Assembly: GCA_946498265.1 (NCBI GenBank)
Contig: CAMMNR010000126.1
Coordinates: forward strand, 1-5,545
Reading direction: 5' to 3'
Origin: an uncultured Clostridium sp.
GTDB lineage: Bacteria > Bacillota > Clostridia > TANB77 > CAG-508
DNA length: 5,545 bases
How positions within the stretch are numbered: the first letter of the stretch is position 1; each line of letters starts with the position of its first letter. The position numbers and the translations under genes were made by a program. Below, one piece after another: positions 1 through 3,746 of the stretch. The notes beneath the pieces are model-generated. The model worked only from the letters and a program-made list of their open reading frames with translations, had not been told where the DNA came from and did no database searches.

Positions 1-72
1 TGTAAATAAAATACTAATAAACATAGATATTAAAAAAATTTAATCTTTATTACTGAAATAAATTTTTTGAAA

Positions 73-101
73 TTGACATATAATAAAATATGTGCTAATA
101 T
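73..101 (+). promoter_or_regulatory. Promoter of the putative antisense antitoxin RNA
   Basis: A perfect TTGACA -35 box (73-78) is followed after 17 bases by TAATAT (96-101). A TGC just ahead of it (93-95) gives an extended -10 element. The predicted start is near 108, only about 35 bases before a strong terminator hairpin, and no open frame lies between. The promoter therefore appears dedicated to a short non-coding RNA. The -10 box matches consensus at only 4 of 6 positions, so the call rests on the -35, the spacing and the extended -10. Confidence 0.6.
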
Positions 102-118
102 ATATTTAGCAATTGCAA

Positions 119-142
119 TTAAGAGTTCCTAAAATTGCAAAT
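119..142. repeat. Direct repeat copy 1, antitoxin side
   Basis: TTAAGAGTTCCT (119-130) and TTGCAAAT (135-142) recur in the same order at 232-243 and 249-256, separated by 4 and 5 unrelated bases respectively. This copy lies in the 5' half of the putative antitoxin RNA. The arrangement resembles the paired DRa/DRb repeats of par loci, through which two convergently transcribed RNAs gain complementarity in trans. Confidence 0.75.
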
Positions 143-177
143 AAAAAAGACTAGGTGTGCAAGACCTAGTCTTTTTT
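143..177. terminator. Bidirectional intrinsic terminator shared by peptide mRNA and small RNA
   Basis: A perfect 14-pair inverted repeat (143-156 with 164-177) has a 7-base loop. The outer six pairs are A-T, so each strand ends in a U6 tract. On the minus strand it begins two bases after the stop codon of the 22-residue peptide (179-247). On the plus strand it ends the RNA starting near 108. A single terminator used from both sides is characteristic of par-type toxin-antitoxin loci. Confidence 0.9.
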
Positions 178-178
178 G

Positions 179-247
179 TTAATCTTTCAAATTCTTTACA
201 ATTAAGTAAATCAAATAAAGTTTTAACAATTTTAAGAGTTCCTTCAT
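179..247 (-). CDS. Putative type I toxin peptide, 22 residues, hydrophobic and basic
   Basis: This 22-residue peptide starts MKELLKLLKL, continues through a Tyr/Leu/Ile/Val-rich core (residues 10-17) and ends with Lys18, Lys21 and Asp22. It would form a short hydrophobic or amphipathic helix able to sit in the membrane, like Fst, related type I toxins or phenol-soluble modulins. I recognise no specific family by sequence; the MKEL start recalls the MKDL of Fst, which is weak evidence. The ATG (247-245) has a strong SD, AAAGGGGG (265-258), 10 bases upstream. A consensus promoter lies at 291-319 and an intrinsic terminator two bases after the TAA. So a full transcription unit of about 140 bases exists for this peptide alone. 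The opposing small RNA and the repeats suggest it is silenced post-transcriptionally. A leader peptide is a less likely alternative, because the terminator follows directly and no downstream gene is present. Confidence 0.7.
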   Translation of the reverse strand: MKELLKLLKLYLIYLIVKNLKD

Positions 248-256
248 TTTGCAAAT
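232..256. repeat. Direct repeat copy 2, toxin start region
   Basis: This is the second copy of TTAAGAGTTCCT (232-243) and TTGCAAAT (249-256). On the minus strand it covers the ATG and codons 2-5 of the 22-residue peptide plus most of the gap between SD and ATG. An RNA made from the plus strand of copy 1 (119-142) would therefore pair across the translation start. Confidence 0.75.
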
Positions 257-281
257 TCCCCCTTTCGCAAAACAAAAGGAA
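239..281 (-). promoter_or_regulatory. 5' hairpin of the peptide mRNA around SD and start codon
   Basis: In the minus-strand RNA, TTCCTT (281-276) pairs with AAGGAA (244-239), and TTTTGC (272-267) pairs with GCAAAA (252-247). The two helices are separated by a small internal loop. The 14-base apical loop (266-253) displays the SD AAAGGGGG, while the A of the ATG (247) is paired in the 3' arm. The structure would occupy the first bases of the transcript and restrain initiation. Type I toxin mRNAs such as pAD1 RNA I use comparable 5' structures; the effect here is inferred. Confidence 0.5.
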
Positions 282-290
282 GGCTTTTTT

Positions 291-319
291 AATATAAAGT
301 ATTTTCATATGATTGTCAA
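291..319 (-). promoter_or_regulatory. Promoter of the putative toxin peptide mRNA
   Basis: On the minus strand a perfect TTGACA (319-314) is followed by a 17-base spacer and TATATT (296-291, 5 of 6 matches). Transcription would start near 284, giving a leader of about 37 bases before the ATG at 247. It sits just downstream of the terminator of the 74-residue protein gene, so the peptide unit is transcriptionally separate. Confidence 0.75.
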
Positions 320-328
320 TACAATTTT

Positions 329-360
329 AAAAGGTAGAGTACTTTTTCAAATACTCTACC
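329..360 (-). terminator. Intrinsic terminator of the 74-residue membrane protein gene
   Basis: GGTAGAGTA and TACTCTACC (352-360 and 333-341 on the plus strand) form a perfect 9-pair stem with a 10-base loop. On the minus strand it is followed by TTTTAAAATT. The U tract is short. A second 7-pair hairpin (363-369 with 379-385) lies just upstream with the gene's TAA stop in its loop, and may assist. Confidence 0.65.
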
Positions 361-370
361 CTGAAGGGAT

Positions 371-595
371 TTATTGCGTCCCTTCTTTCCTTTTTCTCTT
401 GAAATTTTTCCCAAGAGAAATTCCAAAGGTTGTAAATGCTAATCCATAGGCTACCACTGCTTTCCAGCTAAATGTTGTGTAGAATGTCTTAAACAATTCT
501 ACAATCTCATCTAACCGGAAAATCACTAGTCCTAAAATCAGCATTATACCTCCTAATAATAAACTTCTTAAAATAACCCCTAAATTTTTTATCAT
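371..595 (-). CDS. Small two-helix membrane protein of unknown function (74 residues)
   Basis: I do not recognise a family for this protein. Two hydrophobic helices are visible, at about residues 5-26 (rich in Leu, Ile and Gly) and 44-62. They are joined by an amphipathic stretch with Asp and Glu (about 28-42). The tail is strongly basic, KNFKRKRKEG, near residues 63-72. By the positive-inside rule both ends would be cytoplasmic. Expression signals are good: SD AAGGAGGG (610-603) lies 7 bases before the ATG, with a matching promoter at 657-685 and a terminator at 329-360, so it is a single-gene unit. It neighbours the putative toxin-antitoxin unit but has separate signals, so no functional link can be claimed. 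Confidence 0.85.
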   Translation of the reverse strand: MIKNLGVILRSLLLGGIMLILGLVIFRLDEIVELFKTFYTTFSWKAVVAYGLAFTTFGISLGKNFKRKRKEGTQ

Positions 596-656
596 GTTTA
601 TACCCTCCTTATGTTAAGTTATTTTAAAGTTTTATCCACTTTTGGATATTATGTTT

Positions 657-685
657 ATTATAGCATAATTCCTTGTTTTTTTCAA
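657..685 (-). promoter_or_regulatory. Promoter of the 74-residue membrane protein gene
   Basis: On the minus strand TTGAAA (685-680), a 17-base spacer and a perfect TATAAT (662-657) are visible. TGC just ahead of the -10 (665-663) makes it an extended -10 promoter. The start would be near 650, with a leader of about 55 bases. The rest of 596-778 is plain AT-rich sequence in which I see only this promoter, the SD at 603-610 and the SD at 762-768. Confidence 0.75.
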
Positions 686-778
686 ATTTTCCACATTTTA
701 TTGTTTTATTTTCCAAATTATGTTATTATTTTCTTGTAATATTATCTTTGCATATAAGTAGAAAGGAGCATTATCCAT

Positions 779-922
779 TTGAAAAAATTTTTTATTTTTT
801 TGTGTCTTATGATACCATCAATCGCGGTATTATACCAGATACAAAAACAAAAAGAAAATATTACCAAAAACCTGCCAGCAGGTTTGGCTATACTTTCTTT
901 AAAAAAAGGTGGAACTTTCTAA
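779..922 (+). CDS. Possible small membrane-anchored protein (47 residues), TTG start
   Basis: The start is TTG at 779 with the SD AAAGGAG (762-768) 10 bases upstream. The product opens MKKFFIFLCLMIPSIAVLY, a basic end plus hydrophobic segment like an uncleaved signal anchor. A charged stretch (QKQKEN) and a C-terminal part ending LKKGGTF follow. The TAA (920-922) overlaps the uvrC TAG (921-919) on the other strand, and both stops sit in the loop of the terminator at 904-934. The last residues are thus encoded by a terminator stem. Codons such as GCG, CTG, ACC and CAG are less AT-biased than those of the neighbours. I found no convincing promoter and no known family. An ORF this long can arise by chance, so the SD and the signal-like start carry the call. 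Confidence 0.42.
   Translation: MKKFFIFLCLMIPSIAVLYQIQKQKENITKNLPAGLAILSLKKGGTF
868..885 (-). terminator. Possible second hairpin terminator after uvrC
   Basis: AAACCTG (868-874) pairs with CAGGTTT (879-885), giving a 7-pair stem and a 4-base loop. Read on the minus strand the hairpin runs into TTTTTGG. It lies about 20 bases beyond the main uvrC terminator and could be a backup. On the plus strand it lies inside the possible 47-residue gene and has no U tract. Confidence 0.4.
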
Positions 923-934
923 GTTTCACCTTTT
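901..934. terminator. Terminator of uvrC, possibly bidirectional
   Basis: A 13-pair stem (904-916 with 922-934, one G-U pair) has a 5-base loop at 917-921. On the minus strand it is followed by an unbroken run of seven Ts (907-901, the first four of them within the stem). On the plus strand TTTTATCCTTTTTA follows. The uvrC stop codon lies in the loop, together with most of the stop codon of the opposing small ORF. It clearly ends the hpt-uvrC unit and may also end plus-strand transcription. Confidence 0.8.
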
Positions 935-2676
935 ATCCTTTTTATAATATCCATATTTATTCCTTTGACTTTCAGCAACTCTTCATCACTTGCTTGTTTT
1001 ATTTTCTCTAAACTACCAAATTGTTTTAATAGTGCTTGTTTTTTTACTTTTCCAATTCCTTTTACTTCATCTAATTCTGATTTTGTAATTTGTTTATCTC
1101 TTACTTTTCTATGATATGTTATTGCGGTATCATGGACAGTATCTTGAAATCTTGTAATTAAATTCATTAAATTTTCTGAAATTTCTAATTCATTTCTATT
1201 TTCATCCATTAAAGCTCTTGTTTGGTGTTTATCATTTTTTACCATACCAAATACTTTTATATCTGCTAATTCGTCTTTTTTCTCTTTCACTTCTTTTAAA
1301 ACATTTTTAATTGCCTGTTTTGTTGCACGTATCTGTGTAATACCACCATCAGCAAATATTACATCTGGTAATTTTCCAAAACCTCCATTTGGATTTTCTA
1401 TTGAATGTTTTAATCTTCTTGTTATTACCTCTTCCATACACCTTGGATCATCTTGTCCATATACTGTTTTTATTTTAAATCTTCTTGATAAGTTCTTTTT
1501 TATAACTCCATCTTGCATTACACACATTGCTGCTACCATATATTCTCCTGATATGTTTGATATATCAAATGTTTCTATCTTTCTTGGCAATTTTTCAAGT
1601 TTTAATACATCTTTTAATTCCATTAAAATAGAACTTTTATCTTTTTCTTTATTTTCTAACGTAACTTTACTATTTAATTCTGCCATCTCAACAAAACGTA
1701 GTTTTTCGCCTTTTTTAGGACTTTTTATTTCCACTTTTTTTCCTAACATTGTGGATAACCATTGTTCAATTACTTCTTTATCTTCTATTTCTTCTCTTAC
1801 CATTATTTTATTTGGTATATTTGGATTATCTAAATAATATTGTTTGATAAATCCTGATATTATTTCTTTATCTTCCATGTCTTTTAAATCTTGATAAAAA
1901 TAGTGTTCCCTTCCTATCATCTTACTTCCACGCACAAAAAATATTTCTATACATACTTCTAGCTCTGATTTTGCTATTCCTATTACATCTATATTATTTT
2001 CTGAAATGTTTGATACTTTTTGTTTTTCTGATATTCTTTCTATTGCTTGTATTCTATCTCTTAATTCTGCTGCTTTTTCATATTGTAAATTTTTTGCTTC
2101 TTTTGTCATTTGTTCTTCTAGTTCTTTTAAAAGTTTCCCTGTCTTTCCTTCTAATAAGTCTATTATTTCATTTATTTGTTTCATATATTCTTCACTTGTA
2201 ACATATCCCATACATGGTGCTAGACATCTATTTATATGATAATTTAGGCATGGTCTTATTCTTTCTTTTAAAGTTTTACATTGACGTATTTTATATTTTT
2301 GTTTTATAAAATCAATCATTTCTTTTGCTGCTCCTGGATTTGCATATGGTCCAAAATATTTTGAACCATCATTTATTACTCTTCTTGTAAAAAATACTCC
2401 TGGATATTTTGATTTTATATCAATTTTTATATATGGATATGTTTTGTCATCTTTTAATAAAACATTAAATTTAGGTCTATTCTTTTTTATCAGATTACAC
2501 TCTAAAATTAATGCTTCTGCTTCATTGTCTACAACTATATATTCAAAATGGTCTATCAAGCTTACCATTTTTTCAATTCTTTGTGTTTTGTTTGTTTTTC
2601 TAAAATATTGTCTTACTCTATTTTTTAAAGAAACTGCTTTCCCGACATATATAATATTGTCTTCCTTGTCTTTCAT
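919..2676 (-). CDS. uvrC: UvrABC excinuclease subunit C, main open frame (5' end frameshifted off)
   Basis: UvrC makes both incisions in nucleotide excision repair, joining UvrB at the damaged DNA in the cytoplasm. The 585-residue frame shows YVGK (10-13), Arg20, Glu59 and Asn71 of the GIY-YIG nuclease. A four-Cys set (133, 143, 151, 155) fits the UvrC iron-sulfur cluster. A UVR segment that binds UvrB lies at about 185-215. The RNase H-like 5' nuclease has Asp371 (FDIS), Asp453 (DGG) and His494 (KNDKHQT). Two helix-hairpin-helix elements lie near 545-583. Everything after the first part looks intact. The frame opens at an internal ATG that corresponds to the Met of the family's PGxYxM segment, so the GVY strand and its Tyr are missing from this product. 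They are encoded upstream, out of frame (2677-2734). GGAG 8 bases before this ATG could allow initiation, but a product without GVY should be defective in 3' incision. The gene is probably co-transcribed with hpt. Confidence 0.93.
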   Translation of the reverse strand: MKDKEDNIIYVGKAVSLKNRVRQYFRKTNKTQRIEKMVSLIDHFEYIVVDNEAEALILECNLIKKNRPKFNVLLKDDKTYPYIKIDIKSKYPGVFFTRRVINDGSKYFGPYANPGAAKEMIDFIKQKYKIRQCKTLKERIRPCLNYHINRCLAPCMGYVTSEEYMKQINEIIDLLEGKTGKLLKELEEQMTKEAKNLQYEKAAELRDRIQAIERISEKQKVSNISENNIDVIGIAKSELEVCIEIFFVRGSKMIGREHYFYQDLKDMEDKEIISGFIKQYYLDNPNIPNKIMVREEIEDKEVIEQWLSTMLGKKVEIKSPKKGEKLRFVEMAELNSKVTLENKEKDKSSILMELKDVLKLEKLPRKIETFDISNISGEYMVAAMCVMQDGVIKKNLSRRFKIKTVYGQDDPRCMEEVITRRLKHSIENPNGGFGKLPDVIFADGGITQIRATKQAIKNVLKEVKEKKDELADIKVFGMVKNDKHQTRALMDENRNELEISENLMNLITRFQDTVHDTAITYHRKVRDKQITKSELDEVKGIGKVKKQALLKQFGSLEKIKQASDEELLKVKGINMDIIKRIKGET

Positions 2677-2734
2677 TATATATACTCCGTGGTTTTCCTG
2701 GCAGTTTCTTTAATTCTTCCTCTATGTTAAACAT
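2677..2734 (-). other. uvrC: True 5' end of uvrC, separated by a +1 frameshift at about 2689
   Basis: An ATG at 2734-2732, with SD AAAGGA (2750-2745) 10 bases upstream, encodes MFNIEEELKKLPGKP (2734-2690). This is the usual UvrC N-terminus. One extra base (C on the minus strand, position 2689) follows. Skipping it gives GVYI (2688-2677), directly continuous with the MKDKEDNIIYVGKA of the main frame. The repaired protein would be 604 residues, a normal UvrC length. Without a frameshift, translation from 2734 leaves the UvrC frame after Pro15 and stops about 23 codons later. Sequencing error, real mutation and programmed shifting cannot be told apart here. Confidence 0.85.
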
Positions 2735-2799
2735 CTAGTTGGTGTCCTTTCTATTTTTTTGTTAGTTAAAAATATATTATTGTGTTTGCATTTTTATTT

Positions 2800-3315
2800 T
2801 TAATTTTCAATATATCCTATGTATGGTAAATTTCTGTATTTTTGGTCATAGTCTAGCCCATAGCCAATAACAAATAAATCATCTATTCTAAATCCTATAT
2901 AGTCAACATTTAATTCTATTACTCTTCTTGATGGTTTACTTAAAAGTGTTGCGATTTTTAATGAATTTACTTCTTTCGATTTTAGGTATTTTACTAAAAA
3001 GTCTAATGTTCTTCCTGTGTCTATTATGTCCTCAACAATTATTACATCTTTACCTTTAATGCTATTTGTTAAATCCTTGTTTATTTTTATTTCATTTGTA
3101 CTTTCTGTTCCTTTGTAACTACTTATCTCTATAAATTCAAATTCTACATTATTTTTTATTTTTTTTGCTAGTTCTACCATGAATACAGCTGAACCTTTTA
3201 GTACTCCTAAGAATAATATGTCTTTTTCTTTATAGTCTTTTTCTATTTCTCTTGCTAATTCTTCTATTCTATTTTCTAATCTTGCTTCATTTATTAATAT
3301 TTTTATATTTTCCAT
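2800..3315 (-). CDS. hpt: Hypoxanthine phosphoribosyltransferase
   Basis: This enzyme salvages purines, joining hypoxanthine (and usually guanine) to PRPP to give IMP or GMP. The 171-residue length is typical of the bacterial enzyme. The PRPP-binding motif VIIVEDIIDTGRT is at 91-103, with the catalytic Asp expected at 99. The flexible loop SSYKGT is at 65-70. LLSKPSRR (124-131) supplies the purine-contacting Lys, and GFRI...VIGYGLDYDQKYRNLP (141-164) forms the base-stacking and C-terminal signature. SD AAAGGA (3328-3323) lies 7 bases before the ATG. It is the first gene of a probable two-gene unit: uvrC follows after 65 bases with no terminator between. Close relatives often keep hpt beside tilS and ftsH, which are not seen here. 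Confidence 0.96.
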   Translation of the reverse strand: MENIKILINEARLENRIEELAREIEKDYKEKDILFLGVLKGSAVFMVELAKKIKNNVEFEFIEISSYKGTESTNEIKINKDLTNSIKGKDVIIVEDIIDTGRTLDFLVKYLKSKEVNSLKIATLLSKPSRRVIELNVDYIGFRIDDLFVIGYGLDYDQKYRNLPYIGYIEN

Positions 3316-3384
3316 TTTTATATCCTTTCTTACTATATAATTGGAAAATAATTTTTACTTTATTTTCCCCGTTTATATTGTAAT

Positions 3385-3413
3385 ATTATACTAAAAAACA
3401 TTAGAAAATTCAA
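3385..3413 (-). promoter_or_regulatory. Promoter of hpt-uvrC
   Basis: On the minus strand TTGAAT (3413-3408), a 17-base spacer and a perfect TATAAT (3390-3385) are visible. The start would be near 3378, leaving a leader of about 60 bases with no obvious structure. It is back to back with the aspS promoter, 28 bases away. Confidence 0.7.
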
Positions 3414-3440
3414 TCTTATATATAATTTTTTGAATTTTTC

Positions 3441-3470
3441 TTGACAAAATTAAATATAATATATTATAAT
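3441..3470 (+). promoter_or_regulatory. Promoter of the T-box leader and aspS
   Basis: Perfect TTGACA (3441-3446) and perfect TATAAT (3465-3470) are separated by 18 bases. The start would be near 3477, at the beginning of the T-box leader. Strong constitutive initiation fits a gene whose control is exerted by later termination. Confidence 0.85.
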
Positions 3471-3477
3471 ACTAAAA

Positions 3478-3680
3478 ATATTACGTTAATACAGCACAAA
3501 GCTTTTAGAAGTTACTTTTAGAGAATAAGGGTCACCGGCTGTAAGCCCTTTAAGGTCAACCTAAAAAGTGAAACATGTTGGAGTAATTTAATTTAAAGTG
3601 GAAAATATTTTTATATATTTTCAAGCTGGGTGGCACCGCGGATTTTTATTCGTCCCTGCATTTTGCAAGGATGTTTTTTT
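3478..3680 (+). promoter_or_regulatory. T-box riboswitch leader of aspS, specifier probably AAC (Asn)
   Basis: T-box leaders bind an uncharged tRNA and then switch off a terminator. Stem I closes with 3509-3516 pairing to 3582-3589. AGAGA (3520-3524) is the kink-turn element. The upper helix AAGGG/CCCTT (3527-3531 with 3546-3550) carries the GTAAG-type apical loop, and AATA (3524-3527) pairs TGTT (3576-3579). By comparison with glyQS, the triplet one base before that helix is the specifier: AAC at 3572-3574. No GAC or GAT occurs in stem I. Stem III is 3601-3608 with 3615-3622. The T-box GGGTGGCACCGCGG (3628-3641) forms the antiterminator GGG/CCC (3628-3630 with 3654-3656) and GCGGAT/ATTCGT (3638-3643 with 3648-3653). 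The bulge base after TGG is C, matching a tRNA with discriminator G73, as in tRNA(Asn) and tRNA(Asp). Confidence 0.93.
3651..3680 (+). terminator. T-box controlled intrinsic terminator ahead of aspS
   Basis: CGTCC (3651-3655) pairs with GGATG (3669-3673), and TGCA (3657-3660) with TGCA (3664-3667). There is a single C-A mismatch between the helices and a TTT loop, and seven Ts follow (3674-3680). Positions 3651-3656 are shared with the antiterminator, so the two folds exclude each other. Confidence 0.9.
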
Positions 3681-3746
3681 GTGCTTTCAATATTTTATTT
3701 TCAAAATTGCTCAAAAAAACTCCATATAGAAAAGGAGGTTTTTTTT

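Larger units (their letters stand above)
108..178 (+). ncRNA. Putative small antisense RNA, type I antitoxin (par RNA II-like)
   Basis: This is an RNA of about 70 bases, bounded by the promoter at 73-101 and the terminator at 143-177. It folds into two hairpins. The first pairs TTGCAATT (113-120) with AATTGCAA (133-140) around the 12-base loop AAGAGTTCCTAA. The second is the terminator. The loop sequence and the following TTGCAAAT (135-142) are direct repeats of 234-243 and 249-256, which are transcribed in the opposite direction in the peptide mRNA. The small RNA is therefore complementary to the start region of that mRNA and to its terminator. In the pAD1 par locus, RNA II (about 65 bases) represses translation of fst in exactly this way. 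Size, convergence, shared terminator and repeats all fit; the antitoxin function is inferred. Confidence 0.6.

Noticed and set aside
225..290. Plus-strand hairpin with C-rich loop (TTCCCCCTTTC) and T6 tail, resembling a UCCC-type small RNA with its terminator
   Set aside because: No plus-strand promoter is convincing here. The same bases read on the minus strand explain everything better: promoter, SD AAAGGGGG, ATG and 5' hairpin of the 22-residue peptide mRNA.
249..449. Plus-strand open frame of 66 codons with TTG start
   Set aside because: It runs through the minus-strand promoter, the terminator at 329-360 and the 3' end of the 74-residue gene, has no SD, and its product shows no coherent features.
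622..630. TTATCCACT resembling a DnaA box, with TTTTCCACA-like sequence nearby
   Set aside because: It is a single one-mismatch site without a cluster, dnaA/dnaN or an AT-rich unwinding array, and is expected by chance in such AT-rich DNA.
750..760. GCATATAAGTA as a promoter -10 (SigA or sporulation sigma type) for the 47-residue ORF
   Set aside because: No acceptable -35 lies at the right distance, the sporulation consensus is off by a base, and the resulting start would fall on the SD.
673..1011. Plus-strand open frame of 112 codons
   Set aside because: It has no SD, is dominated by Phe/Tyr from AT-rich DNA, and overlaps the uvrC 3' end antisense. The frame at 779-922 with an SD is the better candidate in this stretch.
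2674..2676. ATG at 2676 as the genuine start of UvrC
   Set aside because: It would omit the conserved LPGKPGVYI segment, which is present just upstream but out of frame. The ATG at 2734 has its own SD, so a frameshift explains the data better.
3630..3746. GTG start at 3630 that would lengthen AspRS by 39 residues
   Set aside because: These codons fall in the T-box sequence and terminator of the leader RNA. The ATG at 3747 has a strong SD and matches the normal AspRS N-terminus.
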